From: Sulfurisoma sp963709555 | Lineage (GTDB): Bacteria; Pseudomonadota; Gammaproteobacteria; Burkholderiales; Rhodocyclaceae | DNA length: 64,000 bases | Direction: 5' to 3' | NCBI GenBank assembly: GCA_963709555.1 | Contig: CAVPWR010000007.1 | Span: 124,001-188,000 of the forward strand | Shown here: in pieces, positions 56,055-64,000 of the stretch | Layout of the letters: each line of letters starts with the position of its first letter | Position numbering within the stretch: the stretch's first letter is position 1 | Translations under genes and position numbers: made by a program | The notes under the pieces: generated by a model | What the model saw: the letters and a program-made list of their open reading frames with translations, nothing else | What the model was told of the DNA's origin: nothing | Databases searched by the model: none

Positions 56055-57212
56055 ATGACCCGCCTGCTGTTGCTCTGCACCGTCCTGCTGCTTGCCGCCT
56101 GCGACAAGAAACAGGAAGACAAGAAGTCCGGCCCGCCGCCGGTGCTGATCACCGTGACCCAGGTGAAGAGCGCCGCCTTCGAGGTGACCGAGGACACGCT
56201 GGGCACGCTCGAGGCGGTCAATGATCCGAAGATCGGCGCCGAAGTCGCCGGCAAGGTGGTCAAGGTGCTGGCCTTCGCCGGCAAGGTGGTGAAGCGTGGC
56301 GAGACACTGGCCGTCATCGACGCCACCGACCTCGCGCTGGCCAACCAGTCCGAGCAGGCCGAAGTCAAGCGGCTCGAGGCCCTGCTGGCGCAGCAGGACA
56401 AGCTGGTCGAGCGGCAGCAGAGCCTGGTGGCCAAGGGTTTCTTTTCGCAGAACGCGGCGGATGATGCCGGGGCGCAGCGTGTCGCCATCGCCGAGCAATT
56501 GGCGTCCGCACGGGCCCGCGCCGGCATCGGCAAGCGCTCGGTGGGCAAGAGCTCGATCGTCGCCCCCTTCGACGGCCTCATCGAAAGCCAGATGATCGCG
56601 GCGGGAGACTACGTCAAGGTCGGCGACCCGATGTTCCACTTGGTGTCGAACCAGCGCCTGCGCGCCCACCTGCCCTTCCCGGAGAGCACGGCGCCGCGCC
56701 TGTCGCGCGGCCAGGCCGTGCGCCTGACTTCGCCGCTGGCGCCGGGCAAGGTGTTCGAGGCCCGGATCGCCGACATCCGCCCCAGCGTCGCCGAATCGAG
56801 TCGAGCCCTCGATGTCATCGTCGAACTCGACGGCGACGGCACGCTCAGGTCCGGCGGCACCGTCAACGCCTCGGTGCAGATCGCGGCCAAGGAGGCTGCA
56901 CTGGTCGTGCCCGAGCAGAGCGTGGTGCTGCGCCCCGCCGGCAAGGTCGTCTATGCCGTCGTCGACGCGGATGGCAAGAAGAAGGTGCAGCAGCGCATCG
57001 TCCAGGCCGGTGCCAAGAAGGGCGGCGTGATCGAAATCCTCGCCGGCCTCAAGGAAGGCGAAACCGTCGCGCTCGACGGCGCCGGCTTCCTTGCCAACGG
57101 GGCGACGGTGGCCGTCAAGGAGCCGAAGAAGGAAGCGGAAAAAGTCGGCGCCAGCGCCACGGCGAAAGGCACGGCGGCCCCCAAACCCGAGGCGAAGCCG
57201 CAAGCGCAATGA
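56055..57212 (+). CDS. RND efflux periplasmic adaptor lipoprotein
   Basis: This 385-residue membrane-fusion protein links an RND pump to an outer-membrane channel. It has a lipobox (LLLAACDKK), a lipoyl domain split by a short coiled-coil hairpin (GAEVAGKVVKVLAFAGKVVK, VAPFDGLIESQMIAAGDYVK), a beta-barrel domain and a Lys/Ala-rich tail. The hairpin is short, as in heavy-metal or acriflavine-type adaptors. It overlaps the pump gene by four bases. No outer-membrane factor gene is adjacent. Confidence 0.9.
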   Translation: MTRLLLLCTVLLLAACDKKQEDKKSGPPPVLITVTQVKSAAFEVTEDTLGTLEAVNDPKIGAEVAGKVVKVLAFAGKVVKRGETLAVIDATDLALANQSEQAEVKRLEALLAQQDKLVERQQSLVAKGFFSQNAADDAGAQRVAIAEQLASARARAGIGKRSVGKSSIVAPFDGLIESQMIAAGDYVKVGDPMFHLVSNQRLRAHLPFPESTAPRLSRGQAVRLTSPLAPGKVFEARIADIRPSVAESSRALDVIVELDGDGTLRSGGTVNASVQIAAKEAALVVPEQSVVLRPAGKVVYAVVDADGKKKVQQRIVQAGAKKGGVIEILAGLKEGETVALDGAGFLANGATVAVKEPKKEAEKVGASATAKGTAAPKPEAKPQAQ

Positions 57213-60200
57213 CCCTGCCCGAGCTGTCCATCAAGCGCCACGTCCTGGCGTGGATGCTCTCCGCCGTGCTGGTGCTGTTCGGCATCATCTCCTTCACGCG
57301 CATCGGCATGGACCGGCTGCCCTACATCGAGTTTCCGGTCATTTCCATCACCACCACGCTGAAGGGCGCCAACCCGGACATCGTCGATTCCAGCGTCACC
57401 AACGTCATCGAGAGCTCGGTCAACAGCGTGCCGGGCATCGAGCACATCCAGTCCACCTCCTCGCCCGGCGTCTCGGTGATCAACATCACCTTCGGCCTGG
57501 AAAAGAACGTGGACGTCGCCTTCAGCGAGGTGCAGTCCAAGGTCAATCAGGCGCAGCGCCGGCTGCCCAGGGACACCGATCCGCCCATCGTCGCCAAGGT
57601 GGAAACCAATGCCTCGCCGATCTTCTGGATGGCCTTGCAGGGCGACCGCACGCAGCAGCAGCTGAACCAGTACGCCCTCAACGTGGTGAAGAAGAAGCTG
57701 GAGACCATCGACGGCGTCGGCGAGGTCCGCCTCGGCGGCCGCCGCGACCGCACCATCCGCGTCAACCTGCTGCCCGACCGGATGGCGGCGCTGGCCGTCT
57801 CGCCCCAGGACATCAGCACCGCCTTCGCCGTCGAGCACGTGGCGCTGGCCGGCGGCTTCGTCGTCGGCCAGGCCACCGAGAGCCTGGTCAAGCTCGACCT
57901 CGAATTCCACACCCTCGACGGCCTGGCCGAACTGGTCGTCGGCCAGAAGAACGGCGCCACCATCCGGCTCAAGGATGTCGCCGAACTGGAGGACGGCCTC
58001 ACCGACAACCGCCAGCTCGCCCGCTTCAACGGCGAAATGACCGTCGGCCTCGGCGTGGTCAAGGTGGCCAACGCCAACACCGTCGCCATCGTCGACCGCA
58101 TCAAGGAAAAGCTGGCGAAGGAAATCGAGCCGCAGCTGCCGCCGGGCATGAGGATCACCACCGTCTCCAACGACGCCGTGTTCATCCTCGAGATCGTCAA
58201 TTCGCTCAAGGAGCACCTGATCGAGGGCACGCTGCTCGCCGCGCTGGTGGTGTGGTTCTTCCTGCGCTCGATACGCTCGACGCTGATCGTGGCGCTGGCC
58301 ATCCCCGTCTCGCTGACGGGCGCCATCGCCGTCATCTACTTCTTCGGCTACACCCTCAACTCGCTGACCATGCTGGCCCTGCTGCTGCTGATCGGCGTGG
58401 TGGTGGATGACGCCATCGTCGTGCTCGAGAACATCTTCAGGCACAGGGAGGAGATCGATGACGACCCGGTGTCGGCCGCCGTCAACGGCAGCAACGAGGT
58501 CGTCTTCGCGGTCATCGCCGCCACGCTCTCGCTGGTCTCCATCTTCGCTCCGGTGATCTTCCTCTCCGGCATCATCGGCCAGTTCTTCCGCTCCTTTGCC
58601 GTGGTCGTCACCTTCGGCGTGCTGGTCTCGCTGTTCGTATCGCTGACGCTCACCCCCATGCTCTGCTCCCGCTACCTGAGGGTCGAAAAGCAGCATGGCC
58701 GCATCTACCACCTGCTCGACGGCATCCTCGGCGGCATGGACCGGCTCTACGTCCGGCTGCTCGACCGCGCGCTGACCCACCGCTGGCTGGTCGCCGGCCT
58801 CACCCTGCTGATCGTCGTCGCCAGCAGCTTCTTCTTCATGAACGTCGGCAAGACCTTCGCTCCCGAAGAGGACGAGGGGCGCTTCCGCATCTCGCTGCGC
58901 ACGCCGCTGGGCTCCTCCATCGACTACACCGACAGCCGCCTGCGCGAAGTCGAGGCGGTCCTCGCCCGCTATCCGGAGGTGCGCACCGAATTCGCCCTCA
59001 TCGGCCTGGGTACCGCCGGCCAGGTTAACCAGGGCACGGTGGTCGTGCGCATGGCCCCGCGCGAGGAGCGCACGCCGCAGCCAGCAGGAAATCGTCACCG
59101 CGCTGCGCAAGGAACTGGCGGCCATTCCCGGCGCCCGCGCCTTCGCCGCGCCCTTCGCCCTCATCGGCGGCCAGCGCGGCGAACCGCTGCAGTTCGTGCT
59201 CACCGGCGACAACATCGACGAGATCGGCCGCCTGTCGAAGGAGTTGCAGCAGAAGTTCGCCGCCCTGCCCGCCATCGGCCGCGTCGACAGCGACGTCCAG
59301 CTCGACCTGCCCCAGCTCGTATTCACACCCGACCGGCTGCGCATCGCCAACGCCAATCTGTCCACCGCCGACGTGGCGCTGGCCGTGAACATGCTGACCG
59401 GCGGCGTGGATATCGCCAAGTTCAACGACGAGCCCGGCGACGGCCAGCGCTACGATATCCGCGTGAAAGCCAAGGACGGCGAATTCACCCAGCCGGCGGA
59501 CCTCGCGAAGATATTCATCCGCAGCAAGGACGGCAAGCTGGTGCGCCTCGATTCCGTCGCCCGCTTCGAGGAAAAACTCGGGCCGGCGGTGATCGGCCGC
59601 TTCGACCTGCAGTACGCGGCCACCTTCTACGCCACGCCCACCATCCCGCTCGGCGACGCCGTCGACCTCGTGAAGAAGACCGCCGCCGAAATCCTGCCCG
59701 CCGGCTATCAGGTCAAGCTCATCGGCCAGGCCGAGGAATTCCAGAAGACCATGAAGTACATGGTGTTCACCTTCGTACTGGCGCTGGTGCTGCTCTACAT
59801 GGTGCTGGCCAGCCAGTTCAACAGCTTCCTGCAACCGGCCATCGTCATGCTGGCGCAGCCGCTGGCCATCGTCGGCGGCGTCGCCGCCCTGTGGCTGTTC
59901 AATCAGTCGCTGAACATCTACTCGATGATCGGCCTGGTGCTGCTGGTCGGCCTCGTTGCCAAGAATTCCATCCTGCTGGTCGACCTCACCAACCAGCGGA
60001 GGGAACAGGGCATGGCGGTCGACGCCGCGCTGCGCAACGCCTGCCCGATCCGGATGCGGCCGGTGCTGATGACCTCGGCCACGGTCATCCTCGCGCTGTT
60101 CCCCGCCGCGCTGGGGCTGGGCGCCGGCGCCGAAACCAACCAGCCGCTGTCCATCGCGGTGATCGGCGGCATGATCTCCTCGACCCTGCTGACGCTGGTG

Positions 60201-60257
60201 GTCGTACCCTCGGTCTATTCGCTGATCGAGGGCCGGCGCGAGCGCCGCGCCGGGTGA
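57209..60257 (+). CDS. RND multidrug efflux permease (AcrB/MexF type), frameshifted
   Basis: A proton-driven inner-membrane trimer of about 1,015 residues. The start LSIKRHVLAWMLSAVLVLFG, the TM4 proton-relay GVVVDDAIVVLENIFRHREE, and FAPVIFLSGIIGQFFRSFAV are in one frame. One extra C near 59080 (CGCACGCCGCAGCC) shifts to SQQEIVTALRKELAAIPGAR, ending with GLVAKNSILLVDLTNQRREQ and VVVPSVYSLIEGRRE. The substrate is unknown. Confidence 0.92.
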
Positions 60258-60258
60258 C

Positions 60259-60949
60259 TCAGAACTTGACGTTGGCGCCGAGCATCCAGGCGTCGACCGT
60301 CATGCGCAGCGGGTCATTCACATCCTGGCCCGAGCCGCCGAACTGGTTGTAGTTCTGGTACTCGAGGCGAATGCCGATATTCGGGTTGGGCTTGAATTCG
60401 GCGCCAAGGCCGGTCATCAGACCGGTGCGATGATCGGAACCGGAAGGCACTCCGCCAACGAGGGTCACGTTGATCGGCGTGAAAGTCACCTTGGTGCGAT
60501 TCGAGGTCGCGCCGAGCAGGCCGAAGACATCGAACTGCTTGTTGATCGGCAGCGTACCCTTGAGCATTGCCGCCGACCAGGAGACCTGATCGCCGGTCAC
60601 TTCGAAGAGGGGAAGGCTCGGCGCATTCCATGTGTAATGGGCCTTGATGCTGTCCCAGATCAGTGTACGCACCCTCGATGGCCCAGTTCTCGTTGAAGTT
60701 GTAGCCAAGGAAAATCCGCCAGGCCGTGTCACGGGTGTCCGCATTCATGGTCACCAGACCGGTGAACGGCGCACCGGCACGCCATTGATACGTGTAGCCG
60801 TTGTAGTAATCCCAGTCATCGAGATCCGCCCGCGATTGTCCGCCGCTGACGCCGACATACCAGGGACCGACCGGCTTGCTCGAAACCGCCTGAGCATAGG
60901 TGAGAGAACTGGCGGCAGCCAGAACCAGAATCGTGATCGCCTTTTTCAT
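60259..60949 (-). CDS. Small outer-membrane beta-barrel protein, frameshifted
   Basis: The signal peptide MKKAITILVLAAASSLTYAQ precedes strands typical of 8-stranded porin-like or OmpA-barrel proteins (GPWYVGVSGGQSRADLDDWD, WRIFLGYNFNENWAIEGAYT). One extra A near 60665 (CTGGGACAGC) shifts the frame, which then runs SIKAHYTWNAPSLPLFEVTG to the terminal VDAWMLGANVKF with a final Phe, as expected for barrel insertion. The corrected length is about 229 residues. The role is unknown. Confidence 0.85.
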
Positions 60950-61068
60950 GGAGATATTCTCCTTTATAAATATGAAGGTACGAGATCACGTTAATGTTAT
61001 TTCTATCTGAGTCAATCCAAATCGGATAATCCCCGGGGGCAACGTCCCGGCAGGTGTTGTTTTCCTGC

Positions 61069-61491
61069 TCAACGCAGGGGGCGCACCTCGGCCTGTACCT
61101 CGACGCTCTCGCGCCGGCCGCCGGTCGTCTCGAACTCGAGCCGCAGCGGTATCCGCGTGCCTTCGATCAATTGCTGCTTGAGGTCGTAAAGCATCAGGTG
61201 ATAGCCCATCGGCGTCAGTCCCACCGGCTTGCCGGCGGGCAGCGCCAGCCGTGGCACGGCGCGCATTTTCATCATGTCGCCGTCCATGCGCATCTCGTGC
61301 AGCTCGACGCTGCCGGCGACGGGGCTGCTGGCGCCGACCAGCGTCGCGCCCTGCACGCTCTTCAATTCCATGTAGGCGCCGCTGACCTTGAGCAGGCGCA
61401 CCGTGGCTCGGGTCCACGGCGCCTTGACCTCGATGTCGGCCGCCTGCGCCGCGGCGGCGAATCCCAGGGCAAGCAGCAGGAGCAGGCGCAT
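61069..61491 (-). CDS. Periplasmic copper chaperone PCu(A)C
   Basis: The 140-residue product begins MRLLLLLALGFAAAAQAADI with a signal peptide and has the copper-binding pattern ELHEMRMDGDMMKMRAV followed by TPMGYHLMLYDLK, matching H-x-M ... H-x-M. Members deliver Cu(I) to cytochrome oxidase. It lies directly downstream of the AEC transporter gene on the same strand. Confidence 0.88.
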   Translation of the reverse strand: MRLLLLLALGFAAAAQAADIEVKAPWTRATVRLLKVSGAYMELKSVQGATLVGASSPVAGSVELHEMRMDGDMMKMRAVPRLALPAGKPVGLTPMGYHLMLYDLKQQLIEGTRIPLRLEFETTGGRRESVEVQAEVRPLR

Positions 61492-61499
61492 GCGGTGTC

Positions 61500-62375
61500 T
61501 CACTCGAGCCTCAACGCCAGCGCCAGGGTGACGAAGAACAGCGCGGCGACGTTGCCGACCATGACGATGGCCGCCACCTTCTCGGGCTCCTGCCGGTAGC
61601 GCTCGGCGAAGATGAAATTGAGCACCGCCGGCGGCAGCGCGCCGAAGACGAACAGCATGTCGCGCTCGCGCTCGCCGAGGCCGAGCAACGCACCGAGGGG
61701 CAGCGCCAGCAGCATGCCGGCCAGCGGCGTGGCCACCGCACCGACAAGGCCGAGCCGAAGGTCGCGGCGCGAAGCGTCGATCAGCCGCACGCCGAGCGAA
61801 AACAACAGCAACGGGATGGAGACATCGCCGAGCATCTTGATCGCCAGCATCAGCGGCGGCCAGATCTCGAGCCCGAGCAGGCTCACCGCCAGCCCGGCGA
61901 CACCGGCCTGGATCACCGGGATGCGCCAGAGGCCGGCGAGCCTGGCCCGATGGTCGAGCAGCCAGGCGCCGAAAGAAAAGTGCAGCGTGTTTTCGACCAG
62001 GAACAACACCACCGCAGCCGGCAGCGCCTCGGGGCCGAAGGCCAGCACCATGAGCGGCAGGCCCATGTTGCCGGCGTTCTTGAACATCATCGGCGGCACC
62101 AGGGTCTTGGGCTGGATGCCGGCGAGCCGCGCCAGCGGCCAGCCGATCAGACCCGCACCCAGCAGCAGCAAGAGGCTGGCCAGCGCCAGTGGCGCATAGT
62201 CGGCGAGCTGGAACGACCTGCCGGCCAGCGCGGCGAAGACCAGCGCCGGCACAAAGACGTTCATGTTGAGTTCGTTGGCGAAGGCCATGTCGGGCCGCTT
62301 GTAGCGGCCGTAAGCCCAACCCGCCAGGATGATGGCGAAGATCGGGAAGACGATGGCGACGATGCGCAGCAGCAT
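61500..62375 (-). CDS. AEC-family (auxin efflux carrier-like) transporter
   Basis: This 291-residue membrane protein has about ten helices and family features MMFKNAGNMGLPLMVLAFGP and VFGALPPAVLNFIFAERYRQ. Bacterial AEC proteins carry organic acids such as malate or malonate; the substrate here is not predictable. Repeat DNA separates it from hslU. Confidence 0.87.
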   Translation of the reverse strand: MLLRIVAIVFPIFAIILAGWAYGRYKRPDMAFANELNMNVFVPALVFAALAGRSFQLADYAPLALASLLLLLGAGLIGWPLARLAGIQPKTLVPPMMFKNAGNMGLPLMVLAFGPEALPAAVVLFLVENTLHFSFGAWLLDHRARLAGLWRIPVIQAGVAGLAVSLLGLEIWPPLMLAIKMLGDVSIPLLLFSLGVRLIDASRRDLRLGLVGAVATPLAGMLLALPLGALLGLGERERDMLFVFGALPPAVLNFIFAERYRQEPEKVAAIVMVGNVAALFFVTLALALRLE

Positions 62376-62482
62376 CTACGCCCCCACCCCCCACCCCCCG
62401 CCCGGGCGGGGGTGACGGATGTTCGCCGCTGCGCGGCTCCGGTTCGGTGACTGAGCCATGCTTGAGGCGGCTCGGCGCATGG
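62376..62482. repeat. Repeat-rich spacer between hslU and the AEC gene (family-2 repeat)
   Basis: It contains the 25-bp family-2 segment at 62394-62418, identical in reverse complement to 30661-30685 inside ntrB (GC palindrome CCCCCGCCCGGGCGGGGG), followed by a CCGCTGCGCGG hairpin. No gene is seen. Confidence 0.65.
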
Positions 62483-63827
62483 CTAGAGCACGTAGCGCGA
62501 AAGGTCCTCGTCGCGGGCCAGTTCGCCGAGCCGGGCATCGACATAGGCGGCATCGACGCACACGCGTGATGCCATCCTTCGAGCCGGCCTCGAACGAGAC
62601 TTCCTCGAGCAGCTTTTCCATCACGGTGTACAGCCGCCGCGCACCGATGTTCTCGGTCTTCTCGTTGACCTCGAAGGCGATCTCGGCCAGGCGCCGGATG
62701 CCGTCGTCGGAAAATGCGACCGTGACCCTTTCCGTCTCCAGCAGGGCCTGGTACTGGCGCGTCAGGCAGGCGTCGGTCTGGGTCAGGATGCGCTGGAAGT
62801 CGTCGACCGAGAGCGAGTCGAGCTCGACGCGTATCGGCAGCCGCCCCTGCAGTTCGGGAATCAGGTCCGAGGGCTTGGCGAGATGGAAGGCGCCGCTGGC
62901 GATGAACAGGATGTGGTCGGTCTTGATCATGCCGTACTTGGTCGACACCGTGGTGCCCTCGACCAGCGGCAGCAGGTCGCGCTGCACGCCCTGGCGCGAG
63001 ACGTCGGCGCCGTGCGCCTCGGAACGGCTGGCGATCTTGTCGATTTCGTCGAGGAAGACGATGCCGTTCTGCTCGACGTTCTGCAGCGCCGCGGCCTTCA
63101 CCTCCTCGTCGTTGATGAGGCGCGCAGCCTCCTCGTCGGCGATGGCCTTGAGCGCGTCGCGGATCTGCAGCTTGCGCGTCCTGCGCTTGCCCGACCCCAT
63201 GTTGTTGAACATGCCCTGGATCTGCTGGGTCAGCTCCTCCATGCCCGGCGGGGCGAAAATCTCCATCGATGACGAGGGCGCGGCGACCTCGATCTCGATC
63301 TCCTTGTCGTCGAGCTCGCCCTCGCGCAGCTTCTTCCTGAATTTCTGCCGCGTGCCGGAGTCTTCCGTCGCCGTCTCGCTGAAGCCACCCCGTGCCGGTG
63401 GCAGCAGGGCATCGAGCACGCGGTCCTCGGCGGCGTCCATGGCGCGGTCGCGCACGGCCTTCATCGCCGCCTCGCGCGCATCCTTGATCGCCGTCTCGGC
63501 CAGGTCGCGAATGATGGTGTCGACATCGCGGCCGACGTAACCGACCTCGGTGAACTTGGTCGCTTCGATCTTGATGAAGGGCGCGTTGGCCAGTCGCGCC
63601 AGCCGCCGCGCGATCTCGGTCTTGCCGACGCCGGTCGGCCCGATCATCAGGATGTTCTTGGGCGTGATCTCGCCGCGCAGCGGCTCGGCCACCTGGGCGC
63701 GGCGCCAGCGGTTGCGCAGGGCGATGGCCACGGCACGCTTGGCGCGGGCCTGGCCGACGATGTGCTTGTCGAGCTCGGAGACGATCTCGGCGGGGGTCAT
63801 CTGGCTTGCAATGTTGTTCGGGGTCAT
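62483..63827 (-). CDS. hslU: ATP-dependent protease ATPase subunit HslU, frameshifted near the C terminus
   Basis: HslU unfolds substrates for the HslV peptidase. The product has IVGQARAKRAVAIALRNRWR, Walker A MIGPTGVGKTEIARRLA, the I domain (about 105-240), Walker B GIVFLDEIDKIASR and sensor 2. Near 62568 one extra base (ATCACGCGTGTGCG) shifts the frame, and the family ending DAAYVDARLGELARDEDLSR followed by YVL and a stop is found at 62483. The start overlaps the hslV stop (ATGA). Confidence 0.94.
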
Positions 63828-64000
63828 TCCAGGGTTTCGATCAGGTGGTTCTGGTTGGTGTAGATGCAGAGGTCGCCGGCGATTTCCAGCGACTTCTTGA
63901 CGATGTCGCGTGGCGCCAGCTCGGTGTTCTCGAGCAGCGCCCGCGCGGCGGACTGGGCATAGGGGCCGCCGCTGCCGATGGCGACGATGCCGAATTCGGG
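63824..64000 (-). CDS. hslV: ATP-dependent protease peptidase subunit HslV (3' end only)
   Basis: The C-terminal 58 residues are visible: FGIVAIGSGGPYAQSAARAL, then LAPRDIVKKSLEIAGDLCIY and TNQNHLIETLE. These match the end of HslV, including the sodium-binding region. The catalytic N-terminal Thr lies beyond the window. Confidence 0.94.
   Translation of the reverse strand, partial: PEFGIVAIGSGGPYAQSAARALLENTELAPRDIVKKSLEIAGDLCIYTNQNHLIETLE

Noticed and set aside
57138..57160. Partial match to the 26-bp repeat in the RND adaptor tail
   Set aside because: Only 13 bases match before divergence, in a Lys/Ala-rich tail where such sequence arises by chance.

Overview
The window is GC-rich, gene-dense chromosomal DNA from a betaproteobacterium, most likely a member of the Rhodocyclales or a close relative. 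The evidence is a circularly permuted tmRNA gene encoding the tag ANDERFALAA, the block miaB-phoH-ybeY-corC-lnt next to glyQ, the block tRNA-Gln-prs-rplY-pth-ychF, the block pilMNOPQ-aroK-aroB-dgt, and the order glnA-DUF4124-ntrB-ntrC. No rRNA, CRISPR array, prophage or transposase was seen.

Layout. 1-5.8 kb: glyQ (cut by the window edge), a hybrid sensor kinase on the other strand, lnt, corC and ybeY. 5.8-8.9 kb: phoH, miaB, permuted ssrA and tRNA-Met(CAU). 8.9-19.1 kb: a UbiH-type hydroxylase, dsbC, amtB with a sigma-54/NtrC control region, mltA, a DUF815 ATPase, a MutT-ThiE fusion, yacG, zapD, coaE, a SPOR protein and trpB2. 19.2-26.6 kb: a tightly packed minus-strand cluster of an SPFH/SHOCT protein, a zinc-ribbon DUF4178 protein, a 48-residue membrane protein, DUF350, a membrane-fused spermidine synthase, an exported FAD amine oxidase, a small membrane protein and SpeD. 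I read it as a polyamine-linked envelope system. 26.6-28.7 kb: coaX and birA, separated and interrupted by unusual palindromic DNA. 28.9-33.7 kb: ntrC, ntrB, a DUF4124 protein and glnA, again with sigma-54/NtrC sites. 33.7-41.9 kb: a CDF transporter, nadA, a phosphodiesterase-like hydrolase, clsB, gluQ, a thioredoxin, a PAS protein, ychF and pth. 42-51.7 kb: rplY, prs, tRNA-Gln, dgt, aroB, aroK and pilQPONM. 51.8-64 kb: PBP1A, cyaY, an LptM-like lipoprotein, lysA, an RND adaptor and pump, a beta-barrel protein, a PCu(A)C chaperone, an AEC transporter, hslU and the end of hslV.

Two features cut across the window. First, about 15 genes carry frameshifts, including housekeeping genes (lnt, rplY, hslU, gluQ, pilN). 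In nearly every case the gene length is one base more than a multiple of three, so single-base insertions dominate; sequencing or assembly error is the simplest explanation. Second, several families of short palindromic repeats are scattered between and inside genes. Some have a conserved loop and variable but self-complementary stems. Some lie in frame inside ntrB and gluQ, and one multi-hairpin insert interrupts birA.

The nitrogen genes form a circuit: NtrB/NtrC encoded here should act on the paired NtrC sites and sigma-54 promoters found upstream of both glnA and amtB.
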